A stretch of DNA of 64,000 nt, taken from contig CAKPGM010000004.1 in the NCBI GenBank assembly GCA_934154805.1, positions 29,111 through 93,110 on the forward strand, in the 5' to 3' direction. This DNA is from an uncultured Clostridia bacterium. GTDB taxonomy: Bacteria; Bacillota; Clostridia; TANB77; CAG-508. Position 1 is the stretch's first letter, and the number at the start of each line of letters is the position of its first letter. Position numbers and translations under genes: made by a program. The notes beneath the pieces were generated by a model, which worked only from the letters and a program-made list of their open reading frames with translations, was not told the DNA's origin and ran no database searches. Shown here one piece after another: positions 29,231 through 38,162 of this stretch.

Positions 29231-29875
29231 CTATTTAAATATTAATTTTAATATTATGTTATTATTGTATAATATTAATCCTATATATGATTGACTTATA
29301 GCTTCTACAGCTGGATTATTTGGCCATACCACGCTTATTAGAGAAATTATACCTAATAGTACATATACCATTACTATTCCTTGTACTAATCCATATGCAA
29401 TTCCACCTGCTTTGTCAACTTCTTTAAGTAGTGGTAACTGTGTAATTCCCTTTGCAAGTACAGATACTATAAATAATACAAGTCTCACTGCTAGATAAAT
29501 AGCTATTGCTGTTCCCACTCTCATAATTGTTAGTGTAGTACTTTTTGCAGTTTTTTCTACAATTTCATTTCTTGCATCTGTAGTTTCTTTTTCAATTTTG
29601 TTATTTATGCTTTCTACCAATGTTGTAGGCATATTTTCTTCATTTTGATTTTCAGTTTTGCTGAAATTTTGTATTATTGCCGTTTCTATTTTTTCATCTA
29701 TTTGTGTTTTTTGCATAACTACATTTGAAAGAGGCTTGTATAATATTAATGCTAACACAACAGCCACTATGAATGAAGCTAGCTTTATCAAGCTTCCCGT
29801 TAATCCTTTTGCATAACCGATTATTACAAATACCATTACTATGGCTATTAAAATTAAATCAGCAATTACACCCAT
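29231..29875 (-). CDS. CvpA family membrane protein
   Basis: The 214-residue protein starts with MGVIADLILIAIVMVFVIIGYAKGLTGSLIKLASFI, the typical CvpA opening with GxxRG-like turn and a helical membrane pair, and has further membrane helices at about 105-140 and 165-190, separated by a polar segment (about 60-100). CvpA proteins are small polytopic membrane proteins linked to envelope homeostasis and, in Escherichia coli, colicin V export; the function in clostridia is not established. It lies 12 bp from the DUF5711 gene in the same operon with an AAGGAGA SD. Confidence 0.85.
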   Translation of the reverse strand: MGVIADLILIAIVMVFVIIGYAKGLTGSLIKLASFIVAVVLALILYKPLSNVVMQKTQIDEKIETAIIQNFSKTENQNEENMPTTLVESINNKIEKETTDARNEIVEKTAKSTTLTIMRVGTAIAIYLAVRLVLFIVSVLAKGITQLPLLKEVDKAGGIAYGLVQGIVMVYVLLGIISLISVVWPNNPAVEAISQSYIGLILYNNNIILKLIFK

Positions 29876-29887
29876 ATTATTTTCTCC

Positions 29888-31138
29888 TTAAAATTTTACT
29901 ATTTCTATTTTATTTCTATATACTATTCCTGCCAACTCATTAGACATTACTATTTTCCTTATTTCTTGGCTTGAAGTATATTTTTTTATTAACCAACCAT
30001 TTGTGTCTACAAAATGTATTTCCGAACCTAAGTTTAAAGCAATTTTGTCTCCACAACTATATAATTCTTTTGTGACTCCTACAAAGTTATATACATTTTC
30101 TTTTAGTGAATTTGTATTCATTATTTTTAATGTTGTATTTGTGTTTAGTAGTCCTTTATTCTCCTCTACTGTTTTTACAATGTAATTATTTAAGTTTATA
30201 CTTTCGAATGTTGTTTTTTCTCCTTTGTCGTCTAGCTTTGCTATTTCTTTATCAGTATTATCCTTTATAATGTGTATTGAATCATCATACATACAAACTA
30301 ATTTTGTTCTGTTTTGATATTTGATGTTTAATATTAAGCTATCTGCAGGAGCATTATATGTATATACTATAGAATCAGTAGTGTTTTGATCACTTTGGAT
30401 ACTAGAGTTTTTTTGTTTTGCTTGCTCTATTGATATTACTTTTATATTTGATTGGATTAATGTTCCACTTGTATTTACTTCTGCATAACTTAAGTATTTA
30501 TTGTCGTCTGATATTCCAGAGTCAACTGCTATTGTATCAGATAAATAGTTTCTGAATAGTTCATTACCCGCATCATCTAATAATATTATTACAGATTTAT
30601 ATGATGTACCAGATACTATTATTGATGAATATCCATTTGCATTAACAGTTATTCTTGATATATTGCCTTCTAATTCTTTTGCCCATTTTATAACATTGTC
30701 AGAAATCATATATGCTTTTTGTGAATCCTGTTCTGCTATAAGCACATATTTTCCATTATTTGCTATAAGTGGTTTGCTTATTTCTATTTTTAGTTCAGAC
30801 TCTTTCTTTCCATTATAATTGTATGTTTCTAGTGTGTTTTCCTTTAATATTGCTATGTATTTATAGTATGAAAATATGTTTAATTTTTCATAGTCCGATA
30901 TTTGTATAGTTTTTAAGTTGTTTTCTTCGATATCTTTTTTTAGTATATTTTCGTCAGCAAATTTTCTAAAGTTTTCGTTATTTGCATACACTATATACAA
31001 AATTGTTATAGCTAGTATTACTACGGCTAATATTGCAATTCCCACAATTCTTTTTTTATTTATTGTTTTCGCTTCACTTTTATTAAAATATAGTAAATTG
31101 ATATTTTCTTTCTTTTGATTATTTTTTTTAGATTTCAT
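29888..31138 (-). CDS. DUF5711-like membrane-anchored beta-propeller-type protein
   Basis: I place this 416-residue protein in DUF5711 from its layout: short Lys/Asn-rich cytoplasmic head, one membrane helix (about residues 30-50), then about 350 residues of short repeated strands of the kind seen in WD/PQQ-like propellers (for example GKYVLIAEQDSQKAYMIS, then NANGYSSIIVSG, and so on). No catalytic motif is visible. I use the ATG at 31138: it stands 7 bp after CAGGAGAG, whereas the upstream GTG (31162) overlaps that SD. It lies between ykvI-like and cvpA-like genes in the same operon; its role is unknown. Confidence 0.7.
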   Translation of the reverse strand: MKSKKNNQKKENINLLYFNKSEAKTINKKRIVGIAILAVVILAITILYIVYANNENFRKFADENILKKDIEENNLKTIQISDYEKLNIFSYYKYIAILKENTLETYNYNGKKESELKIEISKPLIANNGKYVLIAEQDSQKAYMISDNVIKWAKELEGNISRITVNANGYSSIIVSGTSYKSVIILLDDAGNELFRNYLSDTIAVDSGISDDNKYLSYAEVNTSGTLIQSNIKVISIEQAKQKNSSIQSDQNTTDSIVYTYNAPADSLILNIKYQNRTKLVCMYDDSIHIIKDNTDKEIAKLDDKGEKTTFESINLNNYIVKTVEENKGLLNTNTTLKIMNTNSLKENVYNFVGVTKELYSCGDKIALNLGSEIHFVDTNGWLIKKYTSSQEIRKIVMSNELAGIVYRNKIEIVKF

Positions 31139-31182
31139 TTTTTCTCTCCTGACATTTATCACAAAATCTATAATAATTTATA

Positions 31183-32217
31183 TCAGTTTTTAACAGTTTT
31201 TGCAATACTATTTGAAGTTTTTAGTATTAATATGATTTGTGCTATTCCGATTGCTCCAAATATTGGATATAAAGTTGAAACTAGATTACCAAAACCAATA
31301 TATGAAATTGGTATTACTAATAGACATATTGCAATTGCTGATAGTTTATATTTGTTTTTGTCTTTAATATTTTCTAATGCTCCATAGCTTGCCGAAACAA
31401 CAGAGGTTATTATCGCCGAAACTATAGCTATTCCGTATGTAATTTTTTGCCAAATTTCCTTTTCTAGTAGTGATAATATTGGCATTTCTATTTTTGATAT
31501 ATCAGTTTTAGAACATATTAGCATTTGATATATAAGCATTAGTAGTATAAATATTATTAATGATGATATTATCGCTATAAATTTCATATCCTTGGTATCT
31601 TTTATGTCTTTGCTAATCGAAACTATTATTGGAATTAATAAAATGCTATTGTAACTGGTATATAATATTGATTTTATAATTGCTCTTATTGCACCATCAT
31701 TTGTTATGTTGTTTGGCGCTAATATTTGTATTGTTTGGCTATTTATAACACTGATATAGACTATTGCTAATACCATTATTGGTACTATTAATGTGTTTAG
31801 TTTCATTATTCCTTCTATGTTTGTCATCAGGAGCATATAAATTGTACACCCACTTATTAATGCTGTTATGAATATTGGTATATTAAATTCTTGTTTAAAG
31901 AACGAACATAAACCGGCACACATTATCCAAAACGAAGCCAATAAGAATGTATTTATTATATTTTTTATGATGGTAGCAATAGTTTCTTTTTTTGATATAG
32001 TATCTACAAAATCATTATTGCTTTTTAATCTGTAGTTCTTACTTATTTTCAATGTTGCATATATTACTATTGCTGTTATTACAGATGATACTATAGCTCC
32101 TACTAACCCCATTATTTTATATTGTGCGAAAAATACGTATACTTCTTTTCCCGAAGCAAATCCAGCACCTATCATTGTGCCTATTATTACTGAAATAGCT
32201 TTTATATTATTTTTCAT
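31183..32217 (-). CDS. YkvI-type membrane transporter
   Basis: The 344-residue protein is almost entirely hydrophobic, with about ten predicted membrane helices. It opens with KAISVIIGTMIGAGFASGKEV, the broken first helix of LeuT-fold (APC/SSS-like) carriers and characteristic of the YkvI group. Substrate is unknown. The start codon follows a 14-bp hairpin that holds its SD (GAGGGGG). Confidence 0.8.
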   Translation of the reverse strand: MKNNIKAISVIIGTMIGAGFASGKEVYVFFAQYKIMGLVGAIVSSVITAIVIYATLKISKNYRLKSNNDFVDTISKKETIATIIKNIINTFLLASFWIMCAGLCSFFKQEFNIPIFITALISGCTIYMLLMTNIEGIMKLNTLIVPIMVLAIVYISVINSQTIQILAPNNITNDGAIRAIIKSILYTSYNSILLIPIIVSISKDIKDTKDMKFIAIISSLIIFILLMLIYQMLICSKTDISKIEMPILSLLEKEIWQKITYGIAIVSAIITSVVSASYGALENIKDKNKYKLSAIAICLLVIPISYIGFGNLVSTLYPIFGAIGIAQIILILKTSNSIAKTVKN

Positions 32218-32218
32218 A

Positions 32219-32250
32219 AAACCCCCTCATAACACTTTATGAGAGGGTTT
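32219..32250 (-). terminator. Terminator-like hairpin hiding the ykvI-like SD
   Basis: On the minus strand a 14-bp stem (one G-U) with a 4-nt loop is followed by TTTT and immediately by the ATG at 32217. Arms are plus-strand 32237-32250 and 32219-32232. The GAGGGGG needed by the downstream gene is part of the closing arm. It may both reduce transcription past the GldG-like gene and block translation. Confidence 0.7.
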
Positions 32251-32262
32251 GTATTTTATTAC

Positions 32263-33729
32263 CTATTTTTGTCTTTTACGTTTTTGCCATACTATTATTC
32301 CTATTAGTACTATTGCAATTGGTAATACTGTTATAATTATTTTTATTATTCTGTCTTGTTGTTCTGTTGCTGTATATAAAGTAACACCTGTATCTTTTCT
32401 TATTGTTATATTGTCTGTTCTTTCTGTTAAGTATGAAACTGAATTAATAACTAAATCTTTGTTATTATAGAATGATATTCCTGTCTTTTGTGCAGATCCT
32501 TGACTTCCATTTAATACTACATATAAATCACTTGCAAAGAAGTCACTTGAGAATAGTACTAAGTTTGATGGTTCTTTTCCTCCAACATATCTAGTAAGTA
32601 CTGATGCCACCACACTATTTTCTGCGTCCTCATCATAATCTATTCTAGTAGCTGAATTTGAAGACATATCATTTCTTAAGAACGTTTCTCCAGTAGTTGT
32701 TATAATATCATTTTTAACTACTCCAATATCAGCTAATTCGTCATAAGATTTTGTTGTAATTTTTCCACAATTCATTAAAGCGACTGCTCCATCAGATGAT
32801 ATATATTGGGTTATTTCCATTGATGAGCTTACATCAGGTATCAAGAAGTTTGGATAGCCATTAATTACTCTGCTTGAATCCGCTTCGAATATAACTCCAT
32901 CTGACACAGAAGCACCATATAAACTTAATATTGCATTAAAATTTGTAAGGTCTATCTTTCTATAGTTTGGCTCTGTCATAATCATTACATTGCCACCATT
33001 CTCTATGTATGTTGTAATTAATTCTCTTTCGTATTCAGTAAAGTCTTCTTTTAATGTAGTTATAACTAAAACTTTGCAATCTTCTGGAACTTTTCCTTCT
33101 ACTAGTAAATCCAAATCTTGAACTTTATTTGCTTCATTTTTTAATAGTTCTTTTGCTGTCTCATATGCATTAGAATATCTAATATGATTTGTTACAAAAT
33201 ATACATTTGGATTTTCTGATAAATTTACATCTAATATTGCGTTTGTTAATGCTTGTTCTGTTGTATCTATACTTTCATATGTACTATAATCTGTTGTATA
33301 TAGATCGCTAGTTGTAACAGCTTTTATTCTTTCATCATTTTCTACTACAATTAGGTTATCTACTCCATACCCAATTCCGTATTTCATTTCTAAATCTGGT
33401 CTCTGAGATGCATCTGTTAATTTTTCATATGTAATATGTGAATTTTCTTTGCTGTATAACTCCGCAAAAGTTTCAACTGTTGAATAATCGTCCATATTGT
33501 ATAATATTATTTTTGTGTCTTTTGATACACTTGCTATTTTATCTTTTGACTCTTGAGAAAGTGAATATAACTTCTCTTTTGTTAAGTCTATATCAGAAAT
33601 TTTCATTTTGTCTAATAATATGTTTATTCCAACACAGACAGCAACTATCAATAGCATTATTATAATTGTTATTAATAAACTTCTTAAATATTTTCCTTTT
33701 TTTATTGTATTATCCGTATTTTCTTTCAC
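32263..33729 (-). CDS. GldG-like ABC auxiliary protein
   Basis: The 488-residue protein has an N-terminal membrane helix (about residues 14-38), a periplasmic-type extracellular domain of the GldG/ABC_transp_aux family (SQESKDKIASVSKDTKIILYNMDDYSTVETFAELYSKENSHITYEKLTD is its thioredoxin-like start), and a C-terminal membrane helix with a basic end (WQKRKRQK). In Bacteroidetes GldG is needed for gliding; in Firmicutes such proteins accompany ABC-2 exporters of unknown cargo. Start is GTG at 33729, 6 bp after GGAGGG. It lies 12 bp downstream of the permease. Confidence 0.85.
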   Translation of the reverse strand: MKENTDNTIKKGKYLRSLLITIIIMLLIVAVCVGINILLDKMKISDIDLTKEKLYSLSQESKDKIASVSKDTKIILYNMDDYSTVETFAELYSKENSHITYEKLTDASQRPDLEMKYGIGYGVDNLIVVENDERIKAVTTSDLYTTDYSTYESIDTTEQALTNAILDVNLSENPNVYFVTNHIRYSNAYETAKELLKNEANKVQDLDLLVEGKVPEDCKVLVITTLKEDFTEYERELITTYIENGGNVMIMTEPNYRKIDLTNFNAILSLYGASVSDGVIFEADSSRVINGYPNFLIPDVSSSMEITQYISSDGAVALMNCGKITTKSYDELADIGVVKNDIITTTGETFLRNDMSSNSATRIDYDEDAENSVVASVLTRYVGGKEPSNLVLFSSDFFASDLYVVLNGSQGSAQKTGISFYNNKDLVINSVSYLTERTDNITIRKDTGVTLYTATEQQDRIIKIIITVLPIAIVLIGIIVWQKRKRQK

Positions 33730-33741
33730 TCTAATCCCTCC

Positions 33742-34425
33742 TTATTTTACAAGCTTTCTTCTTTTCATAACAACCATTGTTAATGCTACAAACATTATTG
33801 TTATTACCACTAATTGGATTGTTTCTGTTATTGGAAATAGTCCTGATACGAATGGATAGAATTTTTCCATTAATGAAATTGCACCCAAGCCTTCTGATAT
33901 TGTTGGAGCCAACCAAGTTAATATAAATGCTGCAATTGTTATAACTCCAGCTATTATTTGGTTCTCCGTAAGGCTTGATATAAACATTCCGAATGCAATA
34001 TATGCCATTGATATTAATAAAAATCCTAGCATAGCTATTGCAACTACTGGTATATCTGGCACTTTAAATACGCATAATATTGCAAAATATATAAGTGTTA
34101 AAACTTCTGCTATAATTACTACTAAAATTCCTGCTAAAAATTTTCCAAGTGTAATCGCTATCATACTTCTTGGTGATGTTATTAGTAGTTGTTCTGTTCC
34201 ATTTTTTCTTTCTTCTGAGAACATTCTCATTGTTAAAAGTGGCATTAAAAACACTACTCCATACATTACTGCATATCCAAATACATATTGGAATGTTGAC
34301 GCCCCTTGAGCTATTGTTGTTATATAGAATATAAGACTAAATAATGCTAAAAATAGTCCTATGAATACATATCCTATCGGTGTTAAAAAATATGACTTAA
34401 ATTCTTTTTTTAATACTGCCCACAT
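33742..34425 (-). CDS. ABC-2 type permease, GldF-like
   Basis: The 227-residue protein has six membrane helices and begins MWAVLKKEFKSYFLTPIGYVFIGLFL, the standard opening of ABC-2 permeases of the Nod/Gld group. The EERKNGTEQLLITSP motif is the coupling loop to the ATPase. Its ATG overlaps the stop of the ATPase gene (TAATG) and its SD (AAGGAGG) encodes the last residues of that protein, so the two should be made in coupled amounts. Confidence 0.93.
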   Translation of the reverse strand: MWAVLKKEFKSYFLTPIGYVFIGLFLALFSLIFYITTIAQGASTFQYVFGYAVMYGVVFLMPLLTMRMFSEERKNGTEQLLITSPRSMIAITLGKFLAGILVVIIAEVLTLIYFAILCVFKVPDIPVVAIAMLGFLLISMAYIAFGMFISSLTENQIIAGVITIAAFILTWLAPTISEGLGAISLMEKFYPFVSGLFPITETIQLVVITIMFVALTMVVMKRRKLVK

Positions 34426-35576
34426 TATTTGTTTCCTCCTTTTTGTTTTTTGTTATTTGTTTTTTTAGGAGTTTTTTTCTCTTCTTTGTTTTCGTTTTTT
34501 TCTTCTTGCTCTTGCTTCTCTTTTTTATTTTCTTTTACTTTTTTTGCTTCTTTTGCTTTCTTTTTTTCTTCTTGTTGCTTTTGTTTTTCCTTTGCTTCTT
34601 TTTCTTGTTTCTCGTTTATTTCCTTTGTACTTGTATCAACTAATGTTAAGAAAGCGTCTTCCAATGATTTTTCTGCTTTTTTTAATTCGAATATCGTAAC
34701 ATCTTTTTTAGGTAATACATCAAATAATTGTTTACGCAAATCTATTTCAGCATTTGACTTAATCATATATTGCTTTGTTCCGTCTTCATTATCTTTTACT
34801 AGCTTGCATTCTAGCATATCTGTGATGTCTTTTTGTATATCTTTCATATAATTGTTTTTATCTTCTACAGTTAGCAATATCACATTTTTTTCTTGAACTT
34901 TCTTTTCTAGGTTTTCTGGTGTATCTATTGCAATTATTCTACCCTTGTTTATAATAACAACTCTTTCACATATTTGACTTACTTCTGATAATATGTGTGA
35001 ACTTAATATTACAGTATGTTTTTTACCTAATTCTTTGATTAGTTCTCTAATTTCTGTGATTTGTTTTGGATCTAAACCGACTGTTGGTTCATCAAGTATT
35101 ATTACTTCTGGATCACCCACTAAAGCTCCTGCAAGACTTACTCTTTGCTTGTATCCTCTTGATAGATTTCTAATAAGCTTATTAGAAACTTCTTCAAGTC
35201 CAGTTTCCTTAAGAGTTTTTTCTACTTTTTCCTTTTTTTCTTTTCTCTTAATCTTTTTTAGCTCTGCCATATATGTTACAAATTCTTTTACTGTTAAATC
35301 TGTATATAGTGGCACTCCTTCTGGCATATATCCTATTTGTTGTTTTGCTTGAGTTGGTTTTTTTAGCACATCATAGCCATTAATCGCAATTCTTCCAGCG
35401 TTTGGTTCTATAAATCCTGTTATCATATTCATTGTTGTACTTTTTCCGGCTCCATTTGGCCCTAAAAATCCAACAACTTCTCCATCTTTAACAGTAAAGC
35501 TGATATTATCAACTGCTAAAAATTTTCCATACTTTTTGGTGACGTTCTTTACTTCTATCACTTGTTTTTCCTCCAA
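34425..35576 (-). CDS. ABC transporter ATP-binding protein, GldA-like
   Basis: The 383-residue ATPase has Walker A GPNGAGKST (about residue 42), the signature NLSRGYKQRVSLAGAL, Walker B VIILDEPTVGLDP and the switch His in SSHILSEV. After the ATPase core and an accessory domain (to about residue 318) comes a 60-residue tail built only of Glu, Lys, Gln and Asn, probably a long charged helix; such a tail is unusual for the family. First gene of a leftward run (ATPase, permease, GldG-like, YkvI-like, DUF5711-like, CvpA-like, LCP). Confidence 0.95.
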   Translation of the reverse strand: MEEKQVIEVKNVTKKYGKFLAVDNISFTVKDGEVVGFLGPNGAGKSTTMNMITGFIEPNAGRIAINGYDVLKKPTQAKQQIGYMPEGVPLYTDLTVKEFVTYMAELKKIKRKEKKEKVEKTLKETGLEEVSNKLIRNLSRGYKQRVSLAGALVGDPEVIILDEPTVGLDPKQITEIRELIKELGKKHTVILSSHILSEVSQICERVVIINKGRIIAIDTPENLEKKVQEKNVILLTVEDKNNYMKDIQKDITDMLECKLVKDNEDGTKQYMIKSNAEIDLRKQLFDVLPKKDVTIFELKKAEKSLEDAFLTLVDTSTKEINEKQEKEAKEKQKQQEEKKKAKEAKKVKENKKEKQEQEEKNENKEEKKTPKKTNNKKQKGGNK

Positions 35577-35605
35577 TCTATTATTTCCCTAAGTTTATAT
35601 GTCAT

Positions 35606-35634
35606 ATATTATCACTATATAATTATTACTGCAA
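35606..35634 (-). promoter_or_regulatory. Promoter of the Gld-like/LCP operon
   Basis: On the minus strand TTGCAG (35634-35629), 17 bp, TAATAT (35611-35606), about 30 bp before the ATPase start. Confidence 0.55.
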
Positions 35635-35723
35635 CACTTTTTTTGTAATTCACAAAATTTTCACAAACGATTAACATTTTGTGCACTCAGTGTGGAAAAC
35701 TTAAAATGAATTCACAAAAAAAT

Positions 35724-35757
35724 AGACTTGCTGACAAGTTTTATTGTTCGCAAGTCT
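35724..35757 (-). terminator. Terminator of the PF06541-type gene
   Basis: An 8-bp stem (AGACTTGC / GCAAGTCT) around an 18-nt loop; on the minus strand it is followed by TATTTTTTT. It separates the gene at 35763 from the ABC operon promoter. Confidence 0.75.
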
Positions 35758-35762
35758 TTATT

Positions 35763-36482
35763 TTATTTACTTGAAATAATTGTTATTTTTAGATTTGGAA
35801 ATATTTTTTCTATGTTCTCATTTGAAAATACTTTGTTCTGGAATATTTCAATTATATTGTTATTACTAATATAATTTTTTCCTTCCATTGTTTCTTTTAT
35901 TCTTATTTTATATGTTATTATTCCCCAGAATGTTAATATTGTCATTAATGATATTAGTGTAGTTATTATTACATCAATAACTTTAATAATTTTACTAGGC
36001 TTTCTATTCACCGCTTTGTCAATCCATTTTTGTATAAGATCTATACTAATTACCGTTAGCACTCCCCAAATGATAGATGTAAGAACAGATACTCTACCGT
36101 TTATATTAAATTTTATTTCTGAACAATTCCATAACGTTGCTCCTAATACACATTCAAGTAAAAAGCTTATTGCATATTGCATTGCTGTAGCTAAAATTGC
36201 TCCTAGAATAAATATTTTTATTTTGTGTCCCTTATATTTATTTAATATAAGAATATTAATTGTAGCTATTATTCCATATATTATACATAAAGGTCCTAAT
36301 ATAAATCCTTTTTTTGTTATAACAAATCCGTATAAAATTTCTGCAACTAATCCTAACAAACTAAAGATAATAACATACCATAAATACTTATGTAAATTAT
36401 TATTTTCCTCAATATTTTTGTTTGCTTTTTCTTTCTTGGGTTTCTTTTCTTTTTTATTATAGCTTTCGTTTTTCTTTGCCAT
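35763..36482 (-). CDS. Putative ABC transporter permease (PF06541, CmpB-like)
   Basis: The 239-residue protein has a Lys/Glu/Asn-rich head of about 28 residues and then four to five membrane helices. It contains the PF06541 hallmarks GLVAEILYGFVITKKGFILGPLCIIYGI and LLECVLGATLWN. The family is annotated as ABC permease but its members often stand alone, as here; function unknown. I take the ATG at 36482, 7 bp after GGAGA, because the ATG two codons upstream almost touches the SD. Confidence 0.85.
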   Translation of the reverse strand: MAKKNESYNKKEKKPKKEKANKNIEENNNLHKYLWYVIIFSLLGLVAEILYGFVITKKGFILGPLCIIYGIIATINILILNKYKGHKIKIFILGAILATAMQYAISFLLECVLGATLWNCSEIKFNINGRVSVLTSIIWGVLTVISIDLIQKWIDKAVNRKPSKIIKVIDVIITTLISLMTILTFWGIITYKIRIKETMEGKNYISNNNIIEIFQNKVFSNENIEKIFPNLKITIISSK

Positions 36483-36590
36483 TTTCATTTCTCCTAAATA
36501 TTTTTTACATTATTTTATTTATATTTTATATTAATCATAATATAATTTACAATATTTTTTGTTTTTTTGCAATGATTTTTGCTTTTTTTA

Positions 36591-36619
36591 TTGACAAATT
36601 GTGTTTTGAGCATTATAAT
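36591..36619 (+). promoter_or_regulatory. Promoter of tRNA-Arg(TCT)
   Basis: Full-consensus TTGACA (36591-36596), 17 bp, TATAAT (36614-36619), 18 bp before the tRNA. Confidence 0.9.
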
Positions 36620-36637
36620 AAATATTGCATTTGATTT

Positions 36638-36714
<77 letters not shown>

Positions 36715-36721
36715 AAAAAAG

Positions 36722-36756
36722 AAATCACGGCGTCAGCTGTGGTTTATTTTTTTGCA
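36722..36756 (+). terminator. Terminator of tRNA-Arg(TCT)
   Basis: A 7-bp stem (AAATCAC / GTGGTTT, one G-U) with a 10-nt loop and a T run. A near-identical copy lies at 36855-36888 in the tandem duplicate, where it follows only a tRNA 3' fragment. Confidence 0.75.
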
Positions 36757-36766
36757 TTTGTTTCGA

Positions 36767-36835
36767 GGGATTCGAAAAGGAGGATTAGAAAAATGTCCGG
36801 GTGGACATTTTTCCCGACGCGGCTCGGCGAATCCC
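36767..36835 (+). repeat. tRNA-Arg-linked element, copy 1
   Basis: A 69-bp unit bounded by short inverted ends (GGGATTCG at the left, CGAATCCC at the right), containing AAAGGAGGA, an 11-bp perfect hairpin with a 4-nt loop (36788-36813; GAAAAATGTCC, GGGT, GGACATTTTTC), then CCGACGCGGCTCGG. The right end is continuous with a copy of the tRNA-Arg 3' end. Copy 2 lies at 50941-51007 downstream of tRNA-Arg(ACG) in the same orientation relative to its tRNA. Confidence 0.8.
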
Positions 36836-36961
36836 TTCTGGCTCACCAAAAAAAGAAATCACGGCATCAGCTGTGGTTTCTTTTTTTTGCGTTTGTTTCG
36901 AGGGATTCGAAAAGGACGTGCCTGATTTATTTTAAAAGGTAAGCCATCTGGCTCACCTTAA

Positions 36962-37702
36962 TTATTTTAATTTTTGATTTACTATTCTTTGAATAGCATC
37001 ATAGTCGTATCCCGCTTCTGATAATTTTTGTTTTCGTTCAGGGTTGTTTCCCCATTTTCCTTCGATAACTTCTTTAGCTAGTTCTTCATTGCTCTTGGTT
37101 GTAGACGATTTGCCAGATAAAATTTCATTAACTTTGTTTTGAACTTCATTATATAACGAACCAAGTTTTTGTTTTCTTTCTTCTCCATTACCATATTCTC
37201 CTGCAATTACTTTTTGTGCTAAGTCTTCTGTTGAATTTGTTATTTGTGGTATTTCTACATTTGCAATTACATTTTTTATTTCTTCTAACGGAAAATTTGT
37301 TCCCGGACAGCTCGTAGATAATATTTCTTTATGTCCTCGCACCCATTTAATATCATATCTTGATTTGATGTCTTTGACTAATTCTATTAAAGCTTGTTTT
37401 TGTACATTCGACATAGTTTCTTCACTGAAGTTACCTTCAGCACAGATTCCTATACTTATACTATTTATACCATTGCAATGTGCTCCTGCCATATTTTCTG
37501 GTCTTCCTCTATATATAGAACCATCCTTTCTTACATAATAGTGATATCCTATTCCTGCCCATCCTTTGCCTTTATGGTAGTTGTGAATTACCTCAACACT
37601 TTGTGATACTGCCACTCCAGAATGGTGAAGTCCTATTCCTTCAACCTTTTTCATTGGAGAATTGTTACTATTGAATTGCAATCCTTTATCTATAATTTTC
37701 AT
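36962..37702 (-). CDS. Phage-type endolysin: N-acetylmuramoyl-L-alanine amidase (Amidase_2) with two CW_7 repeats
   Basis: The 246-residue enzyme has an Amidase_2/PGRP catalytic domain (about residues 15-148) with the zinc His in LHHSG, YHYYVRKDGSIYRGRP, and the closing GHKEILSTSCPGTNFP that gives the other His and Cys. It ends with two CW_7-type wall-binding repeats (about 160-200 and 207-246; ELAKEVIEGKWGNNPERKQ then AGYDYDAIQRIVN), as in the Cpl-7 lysin. There is no signal peptide, which fits release through the holin encoded directly upstream with no gap. With the repeated tRNA ends beside it, it is best read as a prophage lysis remnant. Confidence 0.92.
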   Translation of the reverse strand: MKIIDKGLQFNSNNSPMKKVEGIGLHHSGVAVSQSVEVIHNYHKGKGWAGIGYHYYVRKDGSIYRGRPENMAGAHCNGINSISIGICAEGNFSEETMSNVQKQALIELVKDIKSRYDIKWVRGHKEILSTSCPGTNFPLEEIKNVIANVEIPQITNSTEDLAQKVIAGEYGNGEERKQKLGSLYNEVQNKVNEILSGKSSTTKSNEELAKEVIEGKWGNNPERKQKLSEAGYDYDAIQRIVNQKLK

Positions 37703-37924
37703 TTATTTAACTCCTCTCTCATCATTGTTTTTGTCATCATTATTTTTTGACGTCTTTGTGAAATAATAGGTAAAAACCGATGCACATATACTCGAAAATA
37801 GGGTAAATACAAGTTGAAAAACTTCCCAATTTTTATTTATTGCAACAATTATGATTAAAACGATAACCGTTAAAGAAAATGCTACTGTGACAAAACTCTT
37901 TAAATCTCCCCAAGCTTGTTTCAT
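37703..37924 (-). CDS. Small holin-like membrane protein
   Basis: The 73-residue protein has two hydrophobic helices (about residues 10-29 and 33-54) and a charged Lys/Asn/Asp C-terminus, the general shape of phage holins. It abuts the endolysin gene, the usual lysis-cassette order. SD AAGGAGAAA stands before the ATG. Sequence family is not certain; the call rests on size, topology and position. Confidence 0.7.
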   Translation of the reverse strand: MKQAWGDLKSFVTVAFSLTVIVLIIIVAINKNWEVFQLVFTLFSSICASVFTYYFTKTSKNNDDKNNDERGVK

Positions 37925-38130
37925 ATTTTTCTCCTTCCTATGCAGTTCTACTGCACCAATAAATAATTGATAACATTTTGCTATCTCTGTTTTTTGATAA
38001 ATTTATATGCCTGTATTTATTCTTGTCGTACTTGATAATTACCTCCTCTATACATATAATATGTATTTTTCACATCGATGGTGCCTTTCATATTTTAGTT
38101 CTATTTATTTTCTGTTATTATAGCCAAAAT

Positions 38131-38154
38131 AAAAATGCCCTTATGGACATTTTT
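38131..38154 (-). terminator. Terminator of the cysteine protease gene
   Basis: On the minus strand AAAAATGTCC, four bases, GGGCATTTTT (one G-U) followed by a T-rich tail; 8 bp after the protease stop codon. The gap to the holin (37925-38130) shows no gene. Confidence 0.75.
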
Positions 38155-38162
38155 ACTTTCTA

